Shown here in pieces: positions 1 through 8,208 of a DNA stretch of 27,381 nt. Numbering within the stretch: position 1 is the stretch's first letter; each line of letters begins with the position of its first letter. Made by a program: the position numbers and the translations under genes. The stretch lies in contig PFMK01000040.1 of the NCBI GenBank assembly GCA_002785215.1, positions 1-27,381 of the forward strand. Direction: 5' to 3'. The notes beneath the pieces were generated by a model, which had not been told where the DNA came from, did not search any database, and saw nothing but the letters and a program-made list of their open reading frames with translations. Source of the stretch: Candidatus Gottesmanbacteria bacterium CG_4_10_14_0_8_um_filter_37_24 (lineage in GTDB: Bacteria; Patescibacteriota; Microgenomatia; 2-02-FULL-39-11).

Positions 1-1177
1 GTAAATCTTCTCTTTTCCCTAAATCGAAATCTTCTTTACCGGCACCCGGCGCAACATGCAATAAACCAGTTCCTTCGTCTGATACTACTATTTCAGATCC
101 ATCCACTACCGTATGGAATGTATTAGGTTTTTCTTTTCCAGCATTTTTTACTAAAGGCAGAGAATCAAAAGGAGCATTGTAATGAAGGCCAACTAATTCA
201 GTCCCTGATACTTCCTCCTTTTTTTCAAATTCACCTTCAATTCCGCTGAAAATATATTCAGAAATTGATATTTCCTTATTACCGGATATCCTTTTTACAT
301 TATCTAGATTTTCATCTTTTTCAAGAATAATCACAGCTTCATCATTGCCCTTGTGTTCCCAAATACCATATGTAAACTTTGTATTTATTCCTACGGCGAC
401 GTTAGCAGGTATTGTCCAAGGAGTAGTTGTCCACACCAACAGATAAATATTTTTGAATTTATGCTTTAATTTCTTTATTACTTTATATGCATCTTGACTC
501 AGTCTGGTATCATTTATTTTTAACTTAAGAAATACAGTCTCATGTGTCAATTCTTTGTAATCTTCTGTCAACATTTCATGCTGGGAAATTGCCGTTTCGC
601 AACGTGGACACCAAGGTACACTATCAAATCCTTTATATATCCAACCCTTTTGGTAACATGTTTTTAAGAAATACCAGATAAGATAATTATTTTCATCAGA
701 CATAGTATAGTATGAGTTATCCCAGTCCATAAAATATCCTAACTTCTTACTCTGTTCAGTCTGAATACTGCTATATTTTTTTACCCTCTCTTTACAAAGT
801 TGAACGAATTTGGCAATACTGGCTTTCTTATTACCCGGAATAAGATTTTCTATGTCTTTCTTATTTCTTATTTTTAATTCTTTTTCTACTTCCACCTCTA
901 CCCATAAACCCTGACAATCAAAACCATTCTGAAAACGTTGCTTATATCCAAGCATATTAAAAAAACGCTGCCACAAGTCTTTATATGTCCTTCCCCAAGC
1001 ATGATGAACACCCATCGGATTATTTGCAGTAATAGGTCCATCTAAAAAAGAGAATTTTTTATCGCTCTGGTCGTTTAAGTGAAGATAATCATTAATTATT
1101 CCAGAAGAATACCACTTTCCAAAAATCTTTTTCTCCATTTGAATAAAATCGATATCACTGGATACTTTTCTGAACAT
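1..1177 (-). CDS. ileS: Isoleucyl-tRNA synthetase, N-terminal part (runs off the window)
   Basis: Class I aminoacyl-tRNA synthetase that charges tRNA-Ile in the cytoplasm. About 392 N-terminal residues are visible; the gene continues past base 1. Translating the minus strand from the ATG at 1177 gives the nucleotide-binding region GPITANNPMGVHHAWGRTYK (residues 48-67), where GVHH takes the place of HIGH. A CPRC metal-binding-like pair follows, then the editing (CP1) domain with WTTTPWTIPANVAV and, near the edge, GTGLLHVAPGAGKEDF. This signature is the IleRS form I associate with CPR bacteria rather than the E. coli DGPPYANG form. No Shine-Dalgarno precedes the start. It lies 89 bases after ftsZ, behind a hairpin and T-run, so it may be reached only by read-through or from its own unseen promoter. 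The identity is firm; the start is fairly sure. Confidence 0.93.
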   Translation of the reverse strand, partial: MFRKVSSDIDFIQMEKKIFGKWYSSGIINDYLHLNDQSDKKFSFLDGPITANNPMGVHHAWGRTYKDLWQRFFNMLGYKQRFQNGFDCQGLWVEVEVEKELKIRNKKDIENLIPGNKKASIAKFVQLCKERVKKYSSIQTEQSKKLGYFMDWDNSYYTMSDENNYLIWYFLKTCYQKGWIYKGFDSVPWCPRCETAISQHEMLTEDYKELTHETVFLKLKINDTRLSQDAYKVIKKLKHKFKNIYLLVWTTTPWTIPANVAVGINTKFTYGIWEHKGNDEAVIILEKDENLDNVKRISGNKEISISEYIFSGIEGEFEKKEEVSGTELVGLHYNAPFDSLPLVKNAGKEKPNTFHTVVDGSEIVVSDEGTGLLHVAPGAGKEDFDLGKREDL

Positions 1178-1190
1178 AAATGTTTTTTAT

Positions 1191-1231
1191 AAAAAAATAC
1201 TCATCCATCAATTTATAAATTGACTAATGAG
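1191..1231 (-). terminator. Hairpin plus T-run between ftsZ and ileS (intrinsic terminator or attenuator)
   Basis: On the minus strand, bases 1231 to 1200 form a near-perfect palindrome: outer arms CTCAT/ATGAG and inner arms TCAATTTA/TAAATTGA, with one mismatch and two wobble pairs between them. TA and seven T residues (1197-1191) follow at once. This is the form of a rho-independent terminator on the dcw-coding strand, though the stem is AT-rich. The T-run ends only 13 bases before the ileS ATG, so it could end the dcw transcript or reduce read-through into ileS. Confidence 0.6.
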
Positions 1232-1266
1232 AATAATGTTATTTTTTTAATTGACTTTCTTGAATG

Positions 1267-2373
1267 TTAATGTCTTCCCTGCCTTAAAAATGATGGAATA
1301 TCCCATTCATCTCCAGATTCTGAACTGTCAGAATCAATTCTAGATGAATCAGGAATTGAGACGTCACTCTTCATCATAGATGACTCAACTTTAGTTGTTA
1401 ACTCTTTAAGTTTATTCTTTGTTTCATCAAATCCGGTTGCCACAACAGTTATTTTAATTTGATCTACCATTTGATCATCAATAGTTGCACCAAAAATTAT
1501 ATTTGCATCCTGATCAACAGACGCAGAAATCAATTTTGCAGCCTCATCTACTTCACTCATTGTTAGATCATTGCCACCAGTTATGTTGAAAAGTACTCCT
1601 TTAGCTCCCTCTATCGAGATTTCTAACAAAGGAGATGAAATAGCCATTCTGGCAGCTGCTGAAGCTCTATTTTCACCTACTCCGGTTCCAATACCCATAA
1701 GTGCGGATCCTGCATCGCTCATGATTGACCTTACGTCCGCAAAGTCAACGTTAATTAAACCAGGTAAAGTTATTAAGTCAGATATTCCTGTGACTCCTTG
1801 ACCTAATACTGAATCTACTATTCTAAAGGCTTCAACCAGCGTCATCTTCTTATCAACCACATCTAAGATTCTTTGGTTGGGAATAATAATCAAGGTGTCT
1901 ACCTTTTCCTTCAGATTAATAATACCTTCTTCAGCTGCCAGTGATCTTCGAGTTCCTTCGAATACAAATGGTTTCGTTACAACTGCCACAGTCAATGCTC
2001 CAAGCTCCTTTGCGACTTCAGCTATTATCGGTGCAGCTCCTGTTCCTGTACCGCCACCTTCACCACATGTCAAAAATACCATATCTGAATCGATTAAAGA
2101 TTCTTTAATCTTTTCTCTTGATTCTTCTGCGCATTGTTTCCCAATTTCAGGATTACCTCCAGCTCCCAAACCCTTGGTCAAATCCTCACCAATCTGTATT
2201 TTTACATTTGCGGAACATGTAAGTAATGCCTGTGCGTCAGAATTAACTCCAATAAAATCTACACCTTGTACTTGAGAGCTGGCAATCATTGAGTTTATTG
2301 CATTACAGCCACCACCTCCTATACCTATTACTTTTATTTTGGCAAATCTGGCAATATCTGGTTTTATTAACAT
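1267..2373 (-). CDS. ftsZ: Cell division protein FtsZ
   Basis: Tubulin-like GTPase that polymerises into the cytokinetic ring on the inner face of the membrane. The 368-residue protein has the G-box GGGTGTG at 106-112 (preceded by CGE where most FtsZ have AGM). The T7 synergy loop NVDFADV is at 208-214, with the acidic residues D210 and D213 needed for GTP hydrolysis. A short serine/aspartate-rich linker (about 335-356) leads to the conserved C-terminal peptide DIPSFLRQ (358-365), which docks FtsA. An AAAGGG Shine-Dalgarno lies 8 bases before the ATG. ftsA is 47 bases upstream, as in most dcw clusters. The intact C-terminal peptide, together with FtsA next door, implies the usual FtsZ-FtsA membrane tether. 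Confidence 0.98.
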   Translation of the reverse strand: MLIKPDIARFAKIKVIGIGGGGCNAINSMIASSQVQGVDFIGVNSDAQALLTCSANVKIQIGEDLTKGLGAGGNPEIGKQCAEESREKIKESLIDSDMVFLTCGEGGGTGTGAAPIIAEVAKELGALTVAVVTKPFVFEGTRRSLAAEEGIINLKEKVDTLIIIPNQRILDVVDKKMTLVEAFRIVDSVLGQGVTGISDLITLPGLINVDFADVRSIMSDAGSALMGIGTGVGENRASAAARMAISSPLLEISIEGAKGVLFNITGGNDLTMSEVDEAAKLISASVDQDANIIFGATIDDQMVDQIKITVVATGFDETKNKLKELTTKVESSMMKSDVSIPDSSRIDSDSSESGDEWDIPSFLRQGRH

Positions 2374-2381
2374 TCTGGAAT

Positions 2382-2387
2382 CCCTTT
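2382..2387 (-). promoter_or_regulatory. Shine-Dalgarno of ftsZ
   Basis: The minus strand reads AGAAAGGGA followed by TTCCAG and the ftsZ ATG, which places AAAGGG 8 bases before the start. It is one of only three convincing ribosome-binding sites in the window, so it may set a higher translation rate for ftsZ than for its neighbours. Confidence 0.55.
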
Positions 2388-2420
2388 CTGAGCAGGCTAA
2401 TACGATTAATTATCTAAAGA

Positions 2421-3734
2421 TTATGGTAAAAATGACTTAATAAGATCTACCACTTTACTGGCAACACCTTGAATAGGAACCTTTCCCACAAAGTTGCCTA
2501 ATTTATTCAGGGAAAATTTTTCTCTTTTAAGTACTTCTGATTTTGAAGCGTATAACAGCAAACCTGCCGAAGTAGCAAAATTGGGAATCATAATTTCATC
2601 AATAAGACCAGTAATATTCCCCGGAATCCCTATGCGAACTTGCATTGCTAAATTTCTTTTTACTGCGTCCGTAATACCTTCTGTTTCAGCTCCTCCACCG
2701 CATAAAACAATTCCAGCAGGTGTCAATCCACCGAAGCCACTTTTTTTAATTTCACTTGCAATCAGGGTAAATATTTCATTTAATCGAGGTCTGATTATTC
2801 CCTCAACTACCGTTTTTTTAGATACTTTTGTCAATCCCTCAGGCAAATGTAATGAGGTCAAATCAATTTCATCGGCTAAATCATTCTTTTTCTTTTCTTT
2901 TCTTGTATTCATCTCATCTTCATTTTCAGGTCTCAATAATTCTTTCTTTTTTGTATTTAAATATAGTTTAATTTTTTCAGCACTTTCTAAAGATATCCTC
3001 AAACCAATAGCTAAATCATTTGTAATGTTTCTTGCTCCAACCGGCATAACCGATGAGTAAGATAAAGCACCATCAACAAAAATAGCGATATCTGTCGTTC
3101 CACTACCTATATCAGCAAGTACCACACCAAGTTCTTTTTCCGTCTCAGTTAACACTGCGGTTGAAGAAGCTAATCCGTTAAAAATAAACCCATCAACGTC
3201 TATTCCTACTAATGAAGCACACTTTTCTAGGTTTCTCAGTGCAATACTACCCACTGTTATCAAATGTGTATTCACTTCAAGTCTAACCCCAGTCATACCT
3301 ATGGGATCTTTTATACCTTCTTGAGAATCTACAATAAATTCTCTAGGAATAACATGAAGTATCTCTCTGGTTGACGGAAGTGATACTGCTCTTGCAGCAT
3401 CAATTGCTCTTCCTACGTCGTCAGTAGTAATTTCTTTTTGTGGCTCAGCTACAGCAACAACTCCATGAGAGTTTTGAGAAGTAATATGTGAACCTCCTAC
3501 TGAAATGAATGCTGAAGAAATTGAATATCCCGCCATTCTTTCAGAAGCCTCTAAACTGGCAACTATGCTTGAAGTTGCTTCTTCAATGTCCACAATTTGA
3601 CCTTTTCGAATTCCCTTGCTTGGGTTTGTTGCCACACCTATTACATTTATAAATCCATTTTCAGGTACTGAAGCGATAATTGTTATAATCTTAGATGTCC
3701 CTATATCTATACCTGCTATTATTCTTTTATTCAT
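2421..3734 (-). CDS. ftsA: Cell division protein FtsA
   Basis: Actin-fold ATPase that anchors FtsZ to the membrane and helps activate septal synthesis. In the 437 residues, phosphate-1 motif GIDIGTSK is at 8-15, phosphate-2 motif ADIGSGTTD at 207-215, and adenosine motif GIVLCGGGAETEG at 341-353. The 1C subdomain (SHVT-like region) is retained near residues 80-160. The C-terminus ends in the amphipathic helix SKVVDLIKSFLP (426-437), the expected membrane-targeting sequence. A strongly charged stretch (about 262-292, many K/E/D) lies between the helix containing AEKIK and the domain 2B strands; it looks like an insertion compared with E. coli FtsA. It sits 9 bases after ftsQ. No Shine-Dalgarno is seen. 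Confidence 0.97.
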   Translation of the reverse strand: MNKRIIAGIDIGTSKIITIIASVPENGFINVIGVATNPSKGIRKGQIVDIEEATSSIVASLEASERMAGYSISSAFISVGGSHITSQNSHGVVAVAEPQKEITTDDVGRAIDAARAVSLPSTREILHVIPREFIVDSQEGIKDPIGMTGVRLEVNTHLITVGSIALRNLEKCASLVGIDVDGFIFNGLASSTAVLTETEKELGVVLADIGSGTTDIAIFVDGALSYSSVMPVGARNITNDLAIGLRISLESAEKIKLYLNTKKKELLRPENEDEMNTRKEKKKNDLADEIDLTSLHLPEGLTKVSKKTVVEGIIRPRLNEIFTLIASEIKKSGFGGLTPAGIVLCGGGAETEGITDAVKRNLAMQVRIGIPGNITGLIDEIMIPNFATSAGLLLYASKSEVLKREKFSLNKLGNFVGKVPIQGVASKVVDLIKSFLP

Positions 3735-3743
3735 ATAAAAATA

Positions 3744-4451
3744 TTATTGTGAGGAAATTTTTCCTTCATCTTTCAATAATACTATTGGTTTCTCGACTCG
3801 ATAGTCTATACTCTTAATGAATTTCCCCTCTATTCTAAAACGAGAGATAATTATTTGTAAAGAGGCTATAACATATCCTGAATCATTTATTTGCGGCACA
3901 ATAACCTTTTCACCATCTTTTGTAGAGATGAAATAATCATCATTTTGATTATCTATAATGATTTTTTCGATAATAATACCTGATTTCAATCCATATGCCA
4001 GATAAGATAATGCTTTATTAATTCGCCAATCAGTTATGTTATTTGATGAATATGGAACAATTACTGTTTCAATTATGGGTAACTCAGTAGTGCTTTTATT
4101 ATCTTTTGGCAACAAAATACCATCTTCATCAATTAAATAATTCAAGTTTTTATAAATTATAAGAGCTTTAGGGATTCTTGCTGTAGGAATAATTATAATT
4201 GAATGTGGAAATTTTTTTGTAATTTTCACTGTTCTTATATCTTTATTCTGTTCCAGTAGCATCTTACTAATTTTTTCTGTATCTAGAAAAAGGAGATTTC
4301 GTCTATTAAATACATTTAAACCCTTTATATCTTTTCCAGAAGAAATCAAAATCAGTTTTTTTATCTCGAATTCTTTTAATAAGAATATAAATAAGAAAAT
4401 CAGTAAAAAATAGATCATAGGTAGAAACAATCTATTTGGAACTTTTTTCAT
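3744..4451 (-). CDS. ftsQ: FtsQ/DivIB-like cell division protein
   Basis: Bitopic membrane protein that links the cytoplasmic division ring to the septal synthases through FtsL. At 235 residues it has a very short cytoplasmic tail, one transmembrane helix (about 9-26) and then an extracytoplasmic POTRA-like region (about 30-100). In that region, DIRTVKITKKFPHSIIIIP and ARIPKALI match the usual pattern V.r..PhtL.I...eR.P.A.i. The rest would form the beta domain. Its ATG overlaps the last base of murG, and ftsA follows after 9 bases, the standard ftsQ-ftsA-ftsZ order. Sequence conservation in this family is low, so the call rests on topology, the POTRA pattern and position. Confidence 0.88.
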   Translation of the reverse strand: MKKVPNRLFLPMIYFLLIFLFIFLLKEFEIKKLILISSGKDIKGLNVFNRRNLLFLDTEKISKMLLEQNKDIRTVKITKKFPHSIIIIPTARIPKALIIYKNLNYLIDEDGILLPKDNKSTTELPIIETVIVPYSSNNITDWRINKALSYLAYGLKSGIIIEKIIIDNQNDDYFISTKDGEKVIVPQINDSGYVIASLQIIISRFRIEGKFIKSIDYRVEKPIVLLKDEGKISSQ

Positions 4452-5572
4452 TATGAAGATGACTTCGCCACTGTATTAATAATTTCTATTATTCTTATAA
4501 CCGCATTACTTTTAAATAGCCCTTCTTTAATAAACATACTCTTTGCACTATGTCTTTTTATTATTGAATCAATCGTTTGGATTAATAGATCTTCCTTTAA
4601 ATCTTTTTGTTTAATTATCTTGGCAAGACCGTACTTTTCCAATACTAACGCATTAAAAAATTGTTCGTTATCTGCTGACCAAGGCAATGGAATAAGTATG
4701 GCTGGTTTATTCATTATTCCAATTTCGGTAACAGTATTAGCACCAGACCTACCGATAATTAAACTGGAATTATACATAATTTCAGCAACTTTATTAGGAG
4801 GGACATGAGTAAATATCATGTAATTGCTTTGAGATTTCAATGGTAAATTATCCTTCACTTTTAACAGTAATTTGTAGTCTGTTTGATTATTTGCTTCACC
4901 GCATTGATGAATAATCCTATATTTATTGATCATTTTGGATACAATCTTACTGAGTATTTTATTTATTGATCGTGCACCTTGACTTCCTCCTGTTATGTAG
5001 ATAAGAGGTAATTTGTTATTTCCAAAATTACAAATGTCACTTTTATGGATTTGAAAAAAGTCCTTTCTTATCGGATTTCCCGTTACTGCAAATTTTGTTC
5101 TCTCTGAAACTTTTTTTGTATCTTTAAACGAAAGGCATAGTATTTTTGCATATTTACAGATTATTCTATTCGCAAGGCCTAATACTGAAGTCTGCTCATG
5201 AGTAATAATTCTCACATTCATTAACCAACCGGCTAAAGTTACTGGTAGAGCTACAAAACCACCAAAGGATAGAATTATATCTGGTTTAATTTTTTGAATA
5301 ATTAATAAACTTTGAATTAAACCTATAGGCGTTTTTATTAGAGATGGTAAAGTATTTAAAGAAATAAACCTCTGTAGACGACCGGTAGTAATACTTAAAA
5401 AGGGAATCTCTAAGCGACGTATTGTTAAATATTCTAATGAAAGCGCCTTATCACCCTCTAGGGAGTTTTTCAAACCTACATAATATATTTGGTAATCATC
5501 ATTTTTTATTAATTCTTCAATTACGGCTAAAGCAGGTGAAAAATGTCCACCGCAAATCATTATTTTTAACAT
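4451..5572 (-). CDS. murG: UDP-GlcNAc:lipid I N-acetylglucosaminyltransferase MurG
   Basis: Adds GlcNAc from UDP-GlcNAc to lipid I to give lipid II on the inner membrane face. The 373-residue GT-B enzyme has a shortened first glycine loop (CGGHFSPALAV, 7-17, where GGTGGHxFPALA is usual). HEQTSVLGLANR is at 125-136, the hinge/donor motif GGSQGA at 195-200, the UDP-GlcNAc-binding RSGANTVTEIG at 275-285 (usually RAGASTVSEI), and ADNEQFFNA at about 300-308. All three diagnostic blocks are present, so activity is likely despite the trimmed N-terminal loop. It follows ftsW by 6 bases and overlaps ftsQ by 1 base. Confidence 0.96.
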   Translation of the reverse strand: MLKIMICGGHFSPALAVIEELIKNDDYQIYYVGLKNSLEGDKALSLEYLTIRRLEIPFLSITTGRLQRFISLNTLPSLIKTPIGLIQSLLIIQKIKPDIILSFGGFVALPVTLAGWLMNVRIITHEQTSVLGLANRIICKYAKILCLSFKDTKKVSERTKFAVTGNPIRKDFFQIHKSDICNFGNNKLPLIYITGGSQGARSINKILSKIVSKMINKYRIIHQCGEANNQTDYKLLLKVKDNLPLKSQSNYMIFTHVPPNKVAEIMYNSSLIIGRSGANTVTEIGIMNKPAILIPLPWSADNEQFFNALVLEKYGLAKIIKQKDLKEDLLIQTIDSIIKRHSAKSMFIKEGLFKSNAVIRIIEIINTVAKSSS

Positions 5573-5578
5573 AATTAA

Positions 5579-6694
5579 TTATCGGTCTTTATTAATTGCG
5601 TATTTACTTATGTTTATAATTACACCAACACCAATTAAAGATATTATCAAGTTAGATCCTCCATATGAAATAAATGGCAAAGGTACTCCCGTTAATGGGA
5701 AAAGCGTTACCATAGATCCTAAATTTACTATTGTTTGAAACCCAAAATACGCCATTAATCCTCCAGATAAGAGAAAGCTAAGTTTATCCGGAGCATTACG
5801 CGTGATTTTATATATCTTATATAAGAAAATTAGATATATACTTATAAGAATAAATCCTCCTACAAAACCGAATTCTTCTCCAATAATAGCAAATATCGAA
5901 TCTGTAGTAGCTTCAGGTAAGAATTGATATTTTTGTATCGAGGATCCTAAACCCAACCCAAATAAACCACCAGATCCTAAGGATATTAAAATTTGTCTGA
6001 TATGGTAGGACGATCCTAGAGGATCAAAATTCGGATTCAGGAAAGTAGTTAATCGTTGAAATCGATATGGGGATATGATTGCCAGAATTATTGAAATACC
6101 TGTAAACAACGGAATTAAAATAAAAAAATGCCAAAGCGGAGCCTCTGAAAGAAAATATATTGTAAGCAAAATTGTTGTTAATACAATTGCTGTGCCTAAA
6201 TCAGGTTGAATAATTATTAAACCGACAATAACCATCACTAGTACAAGAAAAGCAATAAACCTTCCTCTTTCTTTTGATGAAAGCCATGAGGATAAGTAAA
6301 GTACTAGTACCAGTTTTGTTAATTCTGAGGGTTGAAAATTGATAAATTTTAAACTAATCCATCTACTGGCCCCATATGCTTTTATTCCAATACCAGGTAT
6401 AAATACTGCAATAAGAGATATTATGCAAAAAAACATTAGAGGTACTGAAAGAGTGTAATATTTCCTGTATGGCAATATTGATATGCTTACTAAAACGACA
6501 ATACCAATCGCAAAAGAAAGTAACTGCTCTTTTACATAATGATATTTATCTCCAAAATCTTTGAAAGCTGATACATTTGAAGCTTCGTATATCATAAGAA
6601 TACCGAATAACGATAATAATATTGGTATAATTACTATCCAAATATCAAATCTTTTTTTTTGTTTTAGTAATTTTATGCGATTATTATGCATCAT
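5579..6694 (-). CDS. ftsW: Septal peptidoglycan glycosyltransferase FtsW (SEDS family)
   Basis: Polytopic SEDS polymerase that joins lipid II units into glycan at the septum, working with its class B PBP partner (here ftsI). The 371 residues contain about ten hydrophobic helices. Motifs include QPSELTKLVLVLYLSSWL (121-138) and LGSGGLFGLGLGSS (239-252). LPEATTDSIFAIIGEEFGF (259-277) contains D265, the position of the catalytic aspartate of RodA/FtsW. The C-terminal PLPFISYGGSN block is also present. Location between mraY and murG favours FtsW over RodA. Starts at two adjacent ATG codons (6694, 6691). The 63-base gap before it is AT-rich and lacks an identifiable promoter. Confidence 0.95.
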   Translation of the reverse strand: MMHNNRIKLLKQKKRFDIWIVIIPILLSLFGILMIYEASNVSAFKDFGDKYHYVKEQLLSFAIGIVVLVSISILPYRKYYTLSVPLMFFCIISLIAVFIPGIGIKAYGASRWISLKFINFQPSELTKLVLVLYLSSWLSSKERGRFIAFLVLVMVIVGLIIIQPDLGTAIVLTTILLTIYFLSEAPLWHFFILIPLFTGISIILAIISPYRFQRLTTFLNPNFDPLGSSYHIRQILISLGSGGLFGLGLGSSIQKYQFLPEATTDSIFAIIGEEFGFVGGFILISIYLIFLYKIYKITRNAPDKLSFLLSGGLMAYFGFQTIVNLGSMVTLFPLTGVPLPFISYGGSNLIISLIGVGVIINISKYAINKDR

Positions 6695-6757
6695 TAAACA
6701 ATTTAGATTAATATAATTTTAAATATAATTTATGAGATTAAAAAGAATATTAGCAAT

Positions 6758-7795
6758 TTAAATCACAAAAGCAAGCCATAAACCAAAAATCGCTAACATA
6801 ATCGAGGCTAACCAGGCGCGAAACACTATTGTAGATTCTTTCCAACCCCGTTCCTGCAACCAAAGATGGAAAGGTGCTACTTTCATTACTTTTTTTTTAA
6901 AATATTTTTTACTTATTAATTGAATAAAAGAAGATACTACCTCAACGACAAATAAACCACCTATGACGAACAATGAAAAAGGTTTTCCTAGAAGCAAACC
7001 AATAATTGCCAAGGTTGCTCCAAAAGACAGAGCTCCAACATCTCCTAGGAATATTCTAGCCGGGTAAATGTTAAAATATAAAAAAGCAATAATCCCACCA
7101 AGCCATACGGCTATAAACAAAGATAAGGGAGTATCTAAAATTGAATGTGAAATAACCCAGAATGAGGATAGCGCAATCATCAATATTCCACTAGCTAACC
7201 CATCTAGACCATCAGAAATATTAAACGCGTTGGCAAAAAAAATAGTAACTAATGCGGCGAAAAAAATATAAAATACTCCTATATTTATCACGCCAATAAA
7301 TGGAAAATTTATTATTTCAATTTTCAACTCAGAATATAACCAAAAGCCGATAACTAAAGCTAGAATAATCTCAAGAGTTAATTTATGCCATAATCGAAGC
7401 CCAAAAAAATGGTCTGACTTGCCAAAGAAGACTTTTTTGATATCATCATATAAACCTATCAATCCGAACGAAATGAATGTAAATAATAATATCTTTATTT
7501 CCGATGCAATATTACTATAGATAGAAGTGATTGGAATCCAGAAGTAATACAGTATAGGAAATGAGATAAATAAAACTAAGATTGTTATCAGTATTATTAG
7601 AAACCCTCCTCCGATCGGAGTTCCTACTTTAATTGAATTAAGTTTGTCAAATATTGGAGTCGGTTTATCAAAAGCGTCTTTAGTTTTTTGAATTTGTCTT
7701 TGTAACTTATATCTATAGAGAAAATGAATATAAGGAACTAAACAGATTGCATTAATGATAAATGAAATAATCAAAAATCCAATAATAAATCCCAT
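6758..7795 (-). CDS. mraY: Phospho-MurNAc-pentapeptide transferase MraY
   Basis: Integral membrane enzyme that moves phospho-MurNAc-pentapeptide from UDP to undecaprenyl phosphate, giving lipid I. The 345 residues have about ten membrane helices. GTPIGGG (58-64) stands for GTPTMGG. Conserved acidic motifs are LYDDIKK (115-121, D117 and D118), NISDGLDGLASG (192-203) and FLGDVGALSFG (249-259, D252). The C-terminal loop APFHLWLQERGW (307-318) aligns with the family's APIHHHFELKGW, so only one of the three histidines is kept. dgkA precedes it by 10 bases. It is followed by ftsW directly; the usual intervening murD is missing. Confidence 0.95.
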   Translation of the reverse strand: MGFIIGFLIISFIINAICLVPYIHFLYRYKLQRQIQKTKDAFDKPTPIFDKLNSIKVGTPIGGGFLIILITILVLFISFPILYYFWIPITSIYSNIASEIKILLFTFISFGLIGLYDDIKKVFFGKSDHFFGLRLWHKLTLEIILALVIGFWLYSELKIEIINFPFIGVINIGVFYIFFAALVTIFFANAFNISDGLDGLASGILMIALSSFWVISHSILDTPLSLFIAVWLGGIIAFLYFNIYPARIFLGDVGALSFGATLAIIGLLLGKPFSLFVIGGLFVVEVVSSFIQLISKKYFKKKVMKVAPFHLWLQERGWKESTIVFRAWLASIMLAIFGLWLAFVI

Positions 7796-7805
7796 AAGCG
7801 ATTGA

Positions 7806-8171
7806 TTACTGTAACCTAATAATATGTGGTATGAAGATTAATGAAGCTACAATAACCGCACCAGTTGCGGCTAGTAACATCATTCCAGCAGACACGTCTT
7901 TGGCTATTTTAGCCTCTTTTTTCCATTCATTTGTTACTAAATCAGTTATAGATTCTATAGATGTGTTTACCATCTCCATTCCAAGTCCGAAAACGATTGT
8001 AAAAATGATTACTACTGTCTCCAGATAACTTATTTCTAATACTAACGCAAGAATAATTGCCAAAATTGATAAAAAAATGTGAATTCGAAAATTCGGTTGT
8101 GTACTAAAAGCCCAAACAATACCCTCAAATGCGTGCCTGAAGGAAATATTATGTCTTTTTGTCAAAATCAT
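7806..8171 (-). CDS. dgkA: Prokaryotic diacylglycerol/undecaprenol kinase
   Basis: Small integral membrane kinase of the DagK family (121 residues, three membrane helices, about 31-47, 50-66 and 93-116). The signature EMVNTSIESITD (66-77) carries the conserved E66, N69, E73 and D77, and AKDVSAGMML (90-99) is the second family block. In Gram-positive bacteria this family phosphorylates undecaprenol rather than diacylglycerol. Its place 10 bases before mraY, which consumes undecaprenyl phosphate, supports undecaprenol kinase here: it would return undecaprenol to the lipid carrier pool. Substrate choice is inferred from family and context, not read from the sequence. Confidence 0.92.
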   Translation of the reverse strand: MILTKRHNISFRHAFEGIVWAFSTQPNFRIHIFLSILAIILALVLEISYLETVVIIFTIVFGLGMEMVNTSIESITDLVTNEWKKEAKIAKDVSAGMMLLAATGAVIVASLIFIPHIIRLQ

Positions 8172-8208
8172 AATTTATATTATATGATTAATATACCCAT
8201 CTTACAAA

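Noticed and set aside
1178..1266. T-box riboswitch before ileS
   Set aside because: T-box leaders regulate ileS in Firmicutes, but only 89 bases are available and there is no T-box core or specifier stem; only a simple hairpin with a T-run is seen.
2494..3060. Open frame of 188 codons on the plus strand, opposite ftsA
   Set aside because: It is the mirror of a certain FtsA gene, is low in complexity and has no recognisable motif. The other plus-strand frames (for example 1877-2275 and 13804-14088) are rejected for the same reason.
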